DNA of 64,000 nt, from the NCBI GenBank assembly GCA_965119215.1, contig CBCPKK010000021.1:72842-136841 (forward strand), in the 5' to 3' direction. Shown piece by piece: positions 9,276 to 18,947 of the stretch (positions are counted from its first letter, which is position 1; every line of letters starts with the position of its first letter). The notes beneath the pieces are model-generated. The model was not told the origin of the DNA. It saw only the letters and a list, made by a program, of their open reading frames with translations, and ran no database searches. The position numbers were made by a program, and so were the translations under genes. The stretch comes from Buttiauxella sp965119215. GTDB lineage: Bacteria; Pseudomonadota; Gammaproteobacteria; Enterobacterales; Enterobacteriaceae.

Positions 9276-11723
9276 CTACAATCTCACCGGCTTAATATGC
9301 CAAATCTCATCGGCGTATTCCTGAATCGTCCTGTCGGACGAGAAATAACCCATGTTGGCGATATTGTGCATGGCGCGAATAGTCCACTCTTCTGGCTGGC
9401 GATACAATTCATCGACTCTGTCCTGGCAATCCACATAGCTGCGGTAATCCGCCAGTACCTGATAGTGGTCACCAAAGTTAATCAGCGAATCCAGCAGGTC
9501 ACGGTAGCGAGTCGGCTCGCCAGGGCTGAATGTGCCGGTACCGATTTGCGTCAGTACCTGATGTAACTCTTCATCTTTTTCATAATATTCACGCGGCTGA
9601 TAGCCTTTGCGCCGTAGCGTTTCGACCTCTTCCGCCGTATTCCCAAAGATGAAGATGTTATCCGCCCCAACGTGCTCCAACATTTCGACGTTTGCCCCGT
9701 CTAGCGTACCGATAGTCAGCGCACCGTTCAGGCCAAACTTCATATTACTGGTGCCGGAAGCCTCGGTTCCCGCCAGAGAAATCTGTTCGGAGAGATCCGC
9801 CGCAGGAATAATGATCTGCGCAAGGCTTACGCTGTAGTTCGGAATAAACACCACTTTCAGCCGGTCTTTCACGTCCGGATCGTTGTTGATCACCGCCGCT
9901 ACATCATTGATGAGATGAATGATGTGTTTCGCCATGTAGTACGCCGACGCCGCTTTTCCGGCGAAGATATTCACACGCGGTACCCAATCGGCTGTCGGAT
10001 CGGCCTTGATACGGTTGTAACGGGTAATCACGTGCAGCACGTTCATAAGCTGGCGTTTGTACTCGTGAATACGTTTGATTTGCACATCAAACAGCGCATT
10101 CGGATTCACCACCACATTCAGTTGCTGGCCGATATAACTTGCCAGGCGCTTCTTGTTGGCGAGTTTCGCCTTGCGCACATCCTGATGCACCGTAGGGTAA
10201 TCAATATGCTGTTTCAGCTCGTTCAGTTGGCTCAGATCGGTACGCCAGGTGCGGCCAATGTTTTCATCCAACACTTTGGAAAGCGGTGGGTTAGCCAGAG
10301 CCAGCCAGCGGCGTGGCGTTACACCATTGGTTTTATTGCAAAAACGCATCGGGAAAATAGCGGCAAAATCAGCAAACAGAGATTGCACCATCAAGTTGGA
10401 GTGCAGCTCAGAAACGCCATTAACTTTATGGCTGGCGACCACTGCAAGCCACGCCATACGGACTTTACGGCCATTCGACTCATCAATAATCGACGTGCGC
10501 CCAAGCAGCCCCGTATCGTTCGGGTACTGTTCCTGCAGGGTTTTCAGGAAGTAATCGTTAATCTCAAAGATTATCTGCAAGTGGCGCGGCAAAATTTTGC
10601 CTAGCATGTCCACCGGCCAGGTTTCCAGCGCTTCGCTCATCAACGTGTGGTTGGTGTACGAAAACACCTGGCAAGTGACTTCAAACGCGTCTTCCCAGCT
10701 GAACTTATGCTCGTCGATTAACAAACGCATCAGCTCAGGGATCGCTAACACCGGATGTGTGTCGTTGAGGTGGATGGCGATTTTATCCGCCAGGTTGTCA
10801 TAGGTTTTATGGAGCTGGTAATGGCGGCTGAGAATGTCCTGCACGGTGGAGGAGACGAGGAAATATTCCTGGCGCAAACGCAGCTCGCGGCCTGAATAGG
10901 TTGAGTCATCCGGATAGAGCACGCGTGAAACGTTTTCCGAATGGTTTTTATCTTCCACCGCCGCGAAGTAATCACCCTGGTTAAATTTACCGAGGTTGAT
11001 TTCGCTACTGGCCTGCGCATTCCACAGGCGCAGCGTGTTGGTGGCATCTGTGTCGTAGCCTGGGATTATCTGGTCATACGCTACCGCCAGAATTTCTTCG
11101 GTTTCTACCCAGCGGAATTTTTTCGCTTCCATCTGCACACGCCCGCCAAAGCGCACTTTGTAGCGTGTGTTGTGGCGTTTGAACTCCCACGGGTTGCCGT
11201 ATTCGAGCCAGTAATCCGGGGACTCTTTCTGGCGTCCATCAACAATATTTTGTTTGAACATGCCGTAGTCGTAACGAATACCGTAACCACGACCCGGTAA
11301 ACCGAGTGTCGCCATTGAATCGAGGAAACAGGCGGCGAGACGACCGAGCCCGCCATTGCCGAGGCCGGGGTCGTTCTCTTCGTCAATCAACTCTTCAAGA
11401 TCGAGCCCCATTTCCTCCAGCGCATTTTTGACATCATCGTAGATACCTAATGAAAGCAGTGCGTTAGAGAGCGTTCGACCAATCAAAAACTCCATCGACA
11501 GATAGTAAACCTGACGAACTTCCTGGGAAAGCTGAGCACGATTAGAACGCAACCAGCGCTCTACCAGCCGGTCACGAACCGCAAATAACGTGGCGTTCAG
11601 CCACTCATGCTTGTTCGCCATGGCAGGATCTTTCCCAACAATAAACATCAGCTTATAGGCGATTGAGTGCTTTAATGCCTCAATACTGAGCGTCGGTGAA
11701 GCATAGGAAAAGGGTGCATTCAT
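9276..11723 (-). CDS. glgP: glycogen phosphorylase GlgP
   Basis: PLP-dependent phosphorylase releasing glucose-1-phosphate from glycogen outer chains. It is 815 residues, as in E. coli. I used ATG 11721-11723 (MNAPFSYASPTLSIEALKHS), which matches the E. coli N-terminus; the frame is open for about 49 codons further upstream but would overlap glgA. Motifs are YYLSMEFLIGRTLSNALLS, ENDPGLGNGGLGRLAACFLD, IHLNDTHP and the PLP-lysine segment EASGTSNMKFGLNGALTIG. It is the last gene of glgBXCAP, 22 bp after glgA. Confidence 0.97.
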   Translation of the reverse strand: MNAPFSYASPTLSIEALKHSIAYKLMFIVGKDPAMANKHEWLNATLFAVRDRLVERWLRSNRAQLSQEVRQVYYLSMEFLIGRTLSNALLSLGIYDDVKNALEEMGLDLEELIDEENDPGLGNGGLGRLAACFLDSMATLGLPGRGYGIRYDYGMFKQNIVDGRQKESPDYWLEYGNPWEFKRHNTRYKVRFGGRVQMEAKKFRWVETEEILAVAYDQIIPGYDTDATNTLRLWNAQASSEINLGKFNQGDYFAAVEDKNHSENVSRVLYPDDSTYSGRELRLRQEYFLVSSTVQDILSRHYQLHKTYDNLADKIAIHLNDTHPVLAIPELMRLLIDEHKFSWEDAFEVTCQVFSYTNHTLMSEALETWPVDMLGKILPRHLQIIFEINDYFLKTLQEQYPNDTGLLGRTSIIDESNGRKVRMAWLAVVASHKVNGVSELHSNLMVQSLFADFAAIFPMRFCNKTNGVTPRRWLALANPPLSKVLDENIGRTWRTDLSQLNELKQHIDYPTVHQDVRKAKLANKKRLASYIGQQLNVVVNPNALFDVQIKRIHEYKRQLMNVLHVITRYNRIKADPTADWVPRVNIFAGKAASAYYMAKHIIHLINDVAAVINNDPDVKDRLKVVFIPNYSVSLAQIIIPAADLSEQISLAGTEASGTSNMKFGLNGALTIGTLDGANVEMLEHVGADNIFIFGNTAEEVETLRRKGYQPREYYEKDEELHQVLTQIGTGTFSPGEPTRYRDLLDSLINFGDHYQVLADYRSYVDCQDRVDELYRQPEEWTIRAMHNIANMGYFSSDRTIQEYADEIWHIKPVRL

Positions 11724-11745
11724 ATCAGTGATTCCTGGTGGATGG

Positions 11746-13179
11746 CTACAGCAAACGTTGGTACAGATCACGGTAGGAATGCGCCGCCACCTGCCAGCTA
11801 AAATCCATGCCCATGGCCTGACGCTGAACAAATCGCCACAGCGAAGGGCGGGACCACAACACGAAGGCACGCCGAATCGCTCTTAACAGCGACCAGGCAT
11901 TACTGTCTTCAAACACAAAACCACTGGCGATACCGTCCGCCAGGTTTTCCAGAGAACTGTCAGACACTGTATCGGCAAGCCCGCCAGTACGCCGCACCAG
12001 CGGCAAAGTGCCGTACTTCAAACCGTATAATTGCGTTAGGCCACAAGGTTCAAAACGGCTTGGTACCATAATCACGTCAGCCCCGCCCATAATGCGATGC
12101 GAGAAAGCTTCGTGATAGCCGATTTGAACGCCTACCTGACCTGGATGTTCCGCTGCTGCCGCAAGGAATCCTTCCTGCATCACCGAGTCACCTGCGCCCA
12201 ATAATGCCAGCTGCCCGCCCTGCTCAAGTAAACCTGGCAACGCTTCCAGCACCAAATCTAAACCTTTCTGGCTGGTTAAACGGCTCACCACCGCAAACAG
12301 CGGGGCTTTGTCGTTAACTTTTAACCCCATCGCCACCTGCAACTGGCGTTTATTTTCCGCTTTCTCCTCGAGAGTATCGCGGGTGTAGCGAGAAGCCAGC
12401 AGCAAGTCGTGCGCAGGGTCCCAAATTTTTTCGTCCACGCCGTTGAGGATGCCGGACAGCCGCCCTTCTCGCTGACGCTGGCGCAACAGCCCTTCCATGC
12501 CGTAGGCAAATTGCGGCTCGGTTATCTCCCGCGCGTACGTCGGGCTGACCGCCGTAATATGATCAGCATAGTAAAGACCGGCTTTCAAGTACGAAATTTG
12601 ACCGTTAAACTCCAGGCCGTTCATGTCATAGAACGACCACGGCAGGTCAATTTCACTCATGTGATGGGCATAAAACAGCCCCTGGTAAGCCAGGTTGTGG
12701 ACGGTAAATACCGACTTTGCTGGCCGACCGCGAGCTTCCAGATACGCTGGCACCAGGCCCGCATGCCAGTCGTGAGAATGAACGATATCCGGATGCCAGA
12801 AGGGGTCCAGACCACATGCCATCTCCGCGCCCACCCAACCTAACAGTGCAAATCGGTGCACGTTGTCGGTGTAAGCGAACTGGTTGGTATCGTGATACGG
12901 GCTGCCTGGGCGGTCATACAAATGTGGGGCGTCAATGAGGTAAATCCCCACGCCGTTGAAGTGGCCATATAACAAAGTCATATGACCCGCGAAGGTGTCA
13001 CGGTGCGCAACGACTTGCGCATCGACAATTCCACGACGAATGTCAGGGAAAGCGGGCAGTAAGACTCGCGTCTCAACGCCGCCTGCGATTTGTGCCGCCG
13101 GTAGCGCACCAATCACATCTGCAAGGCCACCCGTTTTCAACAGTGGAAAAATTTCAGAACATACATGTAAGACCTGCAT
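11746..13179 (-). CDS. glgA: glycogen synthase GlgA (ADP-glucose-dependent)
   Basis: Glycosyltransferase family 5 enzyme that elongates alpha-1,4-glucan from ADP-glucose. It is 477 residues, as in E. coli. The N-terminal motif MQVLHVCSEIFPLLKTGGLA contains the ADP-glucose-binding KTGGL at residues 15-19. The C-terminal donor-site motif is PSRFEPCGLTQLYGLKYGTL, with the catalytic Glu in it, and STGGL-like RRTGGLADTV follows. The start was set at ATG 13179 rather than the ATG four codons upstream by comparison with E. coli. It lies 45 bp after glgC in the same operon. Confidence 0.97.
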   Translation of the reverse strand: MQVLHVCSEIFPLLKTGGLADVIGALPAAQIAGGVETRVLLPAFPDIRRGIVDAQVVAHRDTFAGHMTLLYGHFNGVGIYLIDAPHLYDRPGSPYHDTNQFAYTDNVHRFALLGWVGAEMACGLDPFWHPDIVHSHDWHAGLVPAYLEARGRPAKSVFTVHNLAYQGLFYAHHMSEIDLPWSFYDMNGLEFNGQISYLKAGLYYADHITAVSPTYAREITEPQFAYGMEGLLRQRQREGRLSGILNGVDEKIWDPAHDLLLASRYTRDTLEEKAENKRQLQVAMGLKVNDKAPLFAVVSRLTSQKGLDLVLEALPGLLEQGGQLALLGAGDSVMQEGFLAAAAEHPGQVGVQIGYHEAFSHRIMGGADVIMVPSRFEPCGLTQLYGLKYGTLPLVRRTGGLADTVSDSSLENLADGIASGFVFEDSNAWSLLRAIRRAFVLWSRPSLWRFVQRQAMGMDFSWQVAAHSYRDLYQRLL

Positions 13180-13224
13180 TATCGCTCCCATATGGAAAGT
13201 GCTGCGCGGAGGTCAATCCACTAC

Positions 13225-14508
13225 TTAATTAGCTAACTTTGCCAGCATCTCGCGCGTGACCAGCACAATGCCTTCTTCGGAACGGTAGAAACGGCGTGCA
13301 TCTTCCTCTGCGTTTTCCCCCACCACCATCCCTTCAGGAATGACGCAGGCACGGTCAATAATGCAGCGGCGTAAACGGCAAGAGCGCCCAACCTGTACGT
13401 CTGGCAACAATACTGAAGAGTCAATGTTGCAAAACGAGTTGATACGCACGCGCGGGAATAACACCGACTGCACCACCACTGAACCGGAAATAATGCAGCC
13501 GCCAGAAACCAATGAGTTCAGCGTCATGCCGTGGCTACCTGAGCGGTCTTGCACAAACTTCGCCGGAGGCAGCGGTTCCATATGGGTACGGATTGGCCAT
13601 TCCTGGTCGTACATATCCAGTTCAGGTGTGACAGAGGCGAGGTCGAGGTTTGCTTTCCAGTAGGCTTCCAGCGTCCCTACGTCGCGCCAGTACGGCTCGG
13701 CATTTGGGTCAGACTGCACGCAGGAAAGCGGGAACGGATGCGCAAAACAAACGCCTGATTTCATGACGTTCGGGATAATATCTTTCCCAAAGTCATGGCT
13801 TGAGGAGTCGTCTTTGTCGTCCGCTTCCAGCAGTTCGTAAAGGTAATCGGCATCGAAAACATAGATTCCCATGCTGGCGAGTGCTTTGGTGTCGTCACCT
13901 GGCATTGACGGTGGGTTAGCTGGTTTCTCAACAAATTCGATAATTTTTTCTTCGTTATCAACCGCCATCACGCCAAAAGCCGAGGCTTCATGCAGCGGCA
14001 CAGGCATACATGCAACTGTGCAACGCGCACCTTTTTCCACATGGTCAATCAACATGCGCGAGTAGTCTTGCTTGTAGATATGGTCACCCGCGAGGATAAC
14101 GACATATTCCGCTTTGTAACGGCGGATAATATCGAGGTTTTGCGTGACCGCATCAGCCGTGCCGCGATACCAGTTTTCACCGTGAACACGTTGCTGCGCC
14201 GGAAGCAAATCCACAAACTCATTCATCTCTTCACTGAAAAATGACCAGCCGCGTTGAATATGCTGCACCAGCGTATGTGACTGATATTGGGTGATAACGC
14301 CAATACGGCGAATACCTGAGTTAATGCAATTCGACAACGCAAAATCAATGATACGAAACTTGCCACCAAAGTGGACGGCAGGCTTGGCGCGCGTAGAGGT
14401 TAAATCTTTCAATCGGGTACCGCGCCCACCAGCCAGAATCAGGGCGACAGATTTATTTGGCAGTTGTCTTGCCAACATCAGAGGATCGTTCTTATCAAGC
14501 CTAACCAT
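13225..14508 (-). CDS. glgC: ADP-glucose pyrophosphorylase GlgC
   Basis: Glucose-1-phosphate adenylyltransferase, the committed and allosterically controlled step of glycogen synthesis. It is 427 residues (431 in E. coli), the difference being a slightly shorter C-terminus. The nucleotidyltransferase signature ALILAGGRGTRLKDLT is near residue 25, with FGGKFRIIDFALSNCINSGI and WYRGTADAVTQNLD following. A left-handed beta-helix C-terminal domain is indicated by the hexapeptide-like ISGSVVVQSVLFPRVRINSF. ATG 14508 is preceded by AAGGAGTCAG, a good ribosome site; upstream in-frame codons overlap glgX. Confidence 0.97.
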   Translation of the reverse strand: MVRLDKNDPLMLARQLPNKSVALILAGGRGTRLKDLTSTRAKPAVHFGGKFRIIDFALSNCINSGIRRIGVITQYQSHTLVQHIQRGWSFFSEEMNEFVDLLPAQQRVHGENWYRGTADAVTQNLDIIRRYKAEYVVILAGDHIYKQDYSRMLIDHVEKGARCTVACMPVPLHEASAFGVMAVDNEEKIIEFVEKPANPPSMPGDDTKALASMGIYVFDADYLYELLEADDKDDSSSHDFGKDIIPNVMKSGVCFAHPFPLSCVQSDPNAEPYWRDVGTLEAYWKANLDLASVTPELDMYDQEWPIRTHMEPLPPAKFVQDRSGSHGMTLNSLVSGGCIISGSVVVQSVLFPRVRINSFCNIDSSVLLPDVQVGRSCRLRRCIIDRACVIPEGMVVGENAEEDARRFYRSEEGIVLVTREMLAKLAN

Positions 14509-14522
14509 GACTGACTCCTTTT

Positions 14523-16505
14523 TTATGACTTCTGGAAAACGCATACTCCGTGCGCAGGACCATGCCATACAGCCATCACCACCGGGTTGTCCTCACCGGC
14601 AAACGGAGGAATAGCACGCCATTCCCCTTCGGGTAGTACGATGTCGGCAACTTCTTCGGTCGCGTTAATCGTAATAAGCCAACGTTCTGAAAGTTGGATT
14701 TGAACGCGATGAACCCCGTTCTCCCACTCGTCAGCACTCAGAGGCTGAGCCTCTTTATTCCACCAGCGAACATTGTCATCGCCTTCCTCCCACCAGATAT
14801 TCCGGGTTAATGCCGGAATCGTCTTGCGTAGATGAATCAATGCTGCGGTAAAAGTGGTTAAGCCATCGTTACAGTGTTCCCAGTCAAGCCATGTCAGTTG
14901 GTTGTCCTGACAATAGGCGTTGTTGTTGCCGTATTGGCTGTGGCCGTGTTCATCACCGGCTAAAAGCATCGGCGTACCCTGGGAAAGCAGTAACAATGTG
15001 AGCAAGGCGTGAACACTATCGCGCCGTCTTTCTTTGATATTTAGCGAGGCTTCCAGCCCTTCAAAACCATAGTTATTGCTGTAGTTATTCCCTGTGCCGT
15101 CGCGGTTATCTTCGCCGTTAGCTTCATTGTGTTTTTGATTGAAGCTGACACAGTCACGCAGCGTGAAGCCGTCATGAGCCGTAATTAAGTTGATACTGGT
15201 TGAAGGACGGCGCTCTCCACGACGATACACATCGCTGGAACCGGCAAAGCGGCAAGCGAATCCTCCTAACGATAAATCTTGTCGCAACCAGAAACGCCGC
15301 ATGCCGTCACGAAAATGATCGTTCCATTCAGCAAATAACGGCGGGAAATTCCCAACCTGATAGCCGCCCGCACCGATATCCCACGGTTCCGCAATCAGCT
15401 TTAACTGCGACAAGACAGGATCATTTTTAATGGCTTCGAACAGTGGCGCATCCTGGCGGAACTCTGGCGTACGCCCCATAATCGAGGCTAAATCGAAGCG
15501 AAAACCATCAACATGGAAGCTATCTACCCAATAACGCAGGCAATCTACCATCTGAGCAACGACACCTGGGGTGCTCAAATTCAATGTGTTACCGCAGCCC
15601 GTCCAGTTCTGGTAATCACCATTGTCCATTAACCAATAATAGCTACGGTTGTCGATTCCGCTCAGGGAGAGGGTCGGGCCATCGCGGTCCAGCTCAGCGC
15701 TGTGGTTAAGAACGATGTCGAGGATCACCTCAATGCCCGCTTCATGCAGCGCTTTTACGGCACCGCGAAGTTCGTTGGCGGCGACCATTGGGTCTTGATC
15801 CACCGCGTAGTAACCTTCGACGGCGTACAACCCGCGCGGGTTATAGCCCCAGTAATTGCTTAGCCCTAAATGGGCGATACGTGGCTCGGTAATAAAATGA
15901 GCCACCGGCAGCAGTTCCAGCGCGGTTATCCCCAGGCGTTTGAAGTAGTTAATCATCACCGGATGACCGAGCGCGGCATAAGTGCCTCGCAACTCTTCAG
16001 GAATGCCGGGGTGAAGCCGTGTCAGGCCACGAACATGCGCTTCGTAAATAACGGTATCGCCCCAGGCAGTCCGTGGATAAACATCGTCTTCCCAGTCGAA
16101 TTTATCCTGCACCACCACGCATTTCGCCATGTGTGGGGCGCTGTCTTCCAGGTTCGGCTCATCGTAACCACCGTGAAGATGGGGGTGGTAATCAGTTCCC
16201 CCCACGACCACGCGGGCGCAAGGGTCCAGCAGCAGTTTTGCCGGGTTAAAGCGATACCCGTTTTGCGGCTCCCACGGGCCATGCACGCGATAACCATATT
16301 TCAAACCTGGTTTGGCGTTAGGCAAATAGCCGTGCCAGATGTCACCGGTTCGCACGGGCAAATCGTAACGTTGCTCATGACCGTGCTCGTCGAAAATGCA
16401 CAACTCCACTTTGTGCGCGTTTGCCGAAAACAGGGTGAAGTTCACCCCTTTCCCGTCATAGTACGAACCGTACGGTGCGGAGTTGCCAGCACTTAGTTGC
16501 GTCAT
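14523..16505 (-). CDS. glgX: glycogen debranching enzyme GlgX
   Basis: GH13 isoamylase-type enzyme that hydrolyses the alpha-1,6 branches left after phosphorylase action. It is 660 residues (657 in E. coli). An N-terminal CBM48 domain (GVNFTLFSANAHKVELCIFD) is followed by the catalytic barrel with EVILDIVLNHSAELD, VDGFRFDLASIMGRTPEF (nucleophile Asp in FRFDLA), KLIAEPWDIG (acid/base Glu) and INLITAHDGFTLRD. The start codon overlaps the glgB stop by four bases, a sign of translational coupling; the stop lies 14 bp before the glgC ATG. Confidence 0.97.
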   Translation of the reverse strand: MTQLSAGNSAPYGSYYDGKGVNFTLFSANAHKVELCIFDEHGHEQRYDLPVRTGDIWHGYLPNAKPGLKYGYRVHGPWEPQNGYRFNPAKLLLDPCARVVVGGTDYHPHLHGGYDEPNLEDSAPHMAKCVVVQDKFDWEDDVYPRTAWGDTVIYEAHVRGLTRLHPGIPEELRGTYAALGHPVMINYFKRLGITALELLPVAHFITEPRIAHLGLSNYWGYNPRGLYAVEGYYAVDQDPMVAANELRGAVKALHEAGIEVILDIVLNHSAELDRDGPTLSLSGIDNRSYYWLMDNGDYQNWTGCGNTLNLSTPGVVAQMVDCLRYWVDSFHVDGFRFDLASIMGRTPEFRQDAPLFEAIKNDPVLSQLKLIAEPWDIGAGGYQVGNFPPLFAEWNDHFRDGMRRFWLRQDLSLGGFACRFAGSSDVYRRGERRPSTSINLITAHDGFTLRDCVSFNQKHNEANGEDNRDGTGNNYSNNYGFEGLEASLNIKERRRDSVHALLTLLLLSQGTPMLLAGDEHGHSQYGNNNAYCQDNQLTWLDWEHCNDGLTTFTAALIHLRKTIPALTRNIWWEEGDDNVRWWNKEAQPLSADEWENGVHRVQIQLSERWLITINATEEVADIVLPEGEWRAIPPFAGEDNPVVMAVWHGPAHGVCVFQKS

Positions 16506-18688
16506 TCAGCCTCCCGCACCAGCCAGATAGTGGACAGTGGTGGCAGCGTCAGGCTCAGGGAATGCTCGCGCCCGTGGCTTGGGATCGTATCGCTGTGCAC
16601 CGCCCCGCTATTCCCGGTATTGCTACCGTGATAATGCATTGAGTCGGTATTCAGTTCTTCTCGCCAGCGGCCAGGTTGGTTGATACCAAACCGATAGTTG
16701 TAGCGCGGCACTGGCGTAAAGTTACTCGCAACAATAATTTCATTGCCGCTTGAATCCCGACGCACAAAGATAAATACCGAGTTAACGTTGTCCTCAACCA
16801 CCAGCCATTCAAAGCCATAACTGTCAAAATCCAGTTCGTGCATTGCAGCATGGTGGCGATAGGTTTTGTTCAGGTCACGCACCAGGCGCTTCACCCCGTG
16901 GTGCCAGTTGTCGCCGCCTTCCAGCAGATGCCAGTCGAGGCTGCTGTCGTGGTTCCATTCCCGTCCTTGCGCAAATTCATTGCCCATGAACAATAATTTT
17001 TTGCCAGGGAATGCCCACATCCAGCCGTAGTAGGCTCGCAGGTTGGCGAACTTCTGCCAGGCATCGCCAGGCATTCTGTCCAGAATGGATTTTTTACCGT
17101 GAACCACTTCATCGTGCGACAACGGCAGCACGAAGTTTTCGGTGCTGTTGTACAGCATGCCGAAGGTCATTTTGTCGTGATGGAACTGGCGGTGAACGGG
17201 GTCGAGTTTCATGTAGTCGAGCGTGTCGTGCATCCAGCCAAGGTTCCATTTAAACCAGAAACCTAAGCCCCCCATTGAAGGCGGACGAGACACGCCAGCA
17301 AAATCGGTAGACTCTTCAGCCATAGTGACCGCACCCGGCGTTTGCTCGCCGATAATACGGTTGGTATTACGCAGGAATTCGATAGCTTCGAGGTTTTCGC
17401 GCCCGCCTTTGTCGTTGGGTATCCACTCGCCAGGCTGACGGCTGTAGTCGCGGTAAATCATCGATGCCACCGCATCAACGCGTAAGCCGTCAATGCCGAA
17501 ACGCTCAATCCAGTACAGTGCGTTACCCACCAGATAGTTGCTGACTTCACGCCGACCGTAGTTGTAAATCAGCGTGTTCCAGTCCTGGTGAAAACCTTCG
17601 CGCGGGTCGCCATGTTCGTACAACGGCGTACCGTCGAACTTCGCCAGCCCAGCGTCGTCTGTCGGGAAGTGGCCAGGAACCCAGTCAAGCAGCACGTTCA
17701 GGCCCGCAGCGTGCGCAGCATTAATAAAGTAGCGGAAGTCTTCTCGCGTGCCGAAGCGGCGCGTCGGCGCGTACAAACCTTGTGGCTGGTAGCCCCAACT
17801 GCCATCGAACGGGTGTTCGTTAATCGGCAGCAGTTCAAGGTGCGTAAAGCCCATCTCTTTCACGTAAGGCACCAGTTGATCCGCCAGTTCGCGGTAGCTG
17901 AGCCAGAAATTATTGTGTCCGTGACGTCGCCACGAACCGAGATGCACTTCGTAAATTGAAATCGGCTGATCGAAACCGTTTGCGCGTTGGCGCGCAGGGC
18001 TAAGCGTGGTTTTGTCCGGCAACCCGCAAATCAGTGATGCCGTTTCTGGGCGCATTTGCGACTCAAACGCATACGGGTCGGCCTTCAGGCGCAAATGGCC
18101 GTCGGTATCAATCAGTTCGAATTTATATAACTGCCCAGGGTGAGCACCTGGAATGAAAAGCTCCCAGATACCGCTTTCACGGCGCAAACGCATCGGGTGG
18201 CGACGGCCATCCCAATAGTTAAATTGGCCGACGACCGAAACACGGCGAGCATTGGGTGCCCAAACGGAAAAACGTGTGCCTGTGACGCCATCCATTGTGT
18301 CGGCGTGTGCGCCGAGCGTTTCATAGGGGCGTAAATGTGTGCCTTCGGACAATAACCAGCTATCCATTTCCTGAATGAGCGGCCCGAAGCGGTAAGGATC
18401 ATCAATAAGATTTTCATGGCTATGCCAGATGACAGCCAGTTGATAACGGAAAAGATTTTTACGACGTTCGATAATGCCGCAGAAAAAACCACGCGAATCG
18501 AGACATTTCAGCTTGCCAACTTTCCCCCCTGTTTTAGGGTCGATAACCCAGACTTCGGTGGCATCAGGTAACAAAGCGCGAACTTCCAGCCCGGCTTCTG
18601 TTTTATGCATTCCCAGCAGAGAAAAAGGATCGGCAAAATGACCCGCAATTAGCGCATTTATCACGTCTTTTTCTGGATGAACAGACAT
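16502..18688 (-). CDS. glgB: 1,4-alpha-glucan branching enzyme GlgB
   Basis: GH13 transglycosylase that creates alpha-1,6 branches in glycogen. It is 728 residues, as in E. coli. The N-terminal N1 module and the CBM48 module (GTRFSVWAPNARRVSVVGQF) precede the catalytic barrel: NVLLDWVPGHFP, GIDGLRVDAVASMIYRD (nucleophile Asp), VTMAEESTDFAG (acid/base Glu) and LPLSHDEVVHGKKS. It is the first gene of glgBXCAP, so the operon promoter lies in the 259-bp gap to asd (18689-18947), in which I see no gene. Confidence 0.97.
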   Translation of the reverse strand: MSVHPEKDVINALIAGHFADPFSLLGMHKTEAGLEVRALLPDATEVWVIDPKTGGKVGKLKCLDSRGFFCGIIERRKNLFRYQLAVIWHSHENLIDDPYRFGPLIQEMDSWLLSEGTHLRPYETLGAHADTMDGVTGTRFSVWAPNARRVSVVGQFNYWDGRRHPMRLRRESGIWELFIPGAHPGQLYKFELIDTDGHLRLKADPYAFESQMRPETASLICGLPDKTTLSPARQRANGFDQPISIYEVHLGSWRRHGHNNFWLSYRELADQLVPYVKEMGFTHLELLPINEHPFDGSWGYQPQGLYAPTRRFGTREDFRYFINAAHAAGLNVLLDWVPGHFPTDDAGLAKFDGTPLYEHGDPREGFHQDWNTLIYNYGRREVSNYLVGNALYWIERFGIDGLRVDAVASMIYRDYSRQPGEWIPNDKGGRENLEAIEFLRNTNRIIGEQTPGAVTMAEESTDFAGVSRPPSMGGLGFWFKWNLGWMHDTLDYMKLDPVHRQFHHDKMTFGMLYNSTENFVLPLSHDEVVHGKKSILDRMPGDAWQKFANLRAYYGWMWAFPGKKLLFMGNEFAQGREWNHDSSLDWHLLEGGDNWHHGVKRLVRDLNKTYRHHAAMHELDFDSYGFEWLVVEDNVNSVFIFVRRDSSGNEIIVASNFTPVPRYNYRFGINQPGRWREELNTDSMHYHGSNTGNSGAVHSDTIPSHGREHSLSLTLPPLSTIWLVREAE

Positions 18689-18905
18689 GGCATTCGTCCT
18701 GTTTTTTTATGTCTCATCCCGGCGCAACACTTACACGCTCAGGTGAAAGTTGACCCCAACAGGCAGCGTAAATGGAACTCCTGTAAGCTGCTCTGCCCAA
18801 TGACCCATCACGACAGTTTTCACCATCCTGAATAAAGCATAGCCAACGCGCTGTTTAACTCCCGATAAATAATGAAAGACAGTCATACGCTCCATGTATG
18901 ACGCG

Positions 18906-18931
18906 AAAAAAAAGGGGCTGCAATGCCCCTT
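18906..18931 (-). terminator. intrinsic terminator after asd
   Basis: Perfect hairpin AAGGGGC-TGCAAT-GCCCCTT followed, in the asd direction, by a run of eight T residues (A-run 18906-18913 on the + strand). It lies 17 bp past the asd stop and separates asd from the glg operon. Confidence 0.88.
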
Positions 18932-18947
18932 GTGTAATTAAGTGTAC

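Noticed and set aside
11724..11870. N-terminal extension of glgP to an upstream ATG
   Set aside because: The extra 49 codons overlap the glgA 3' end and have no counterpart in GlgP; ATG 11723 gives the exact family length.
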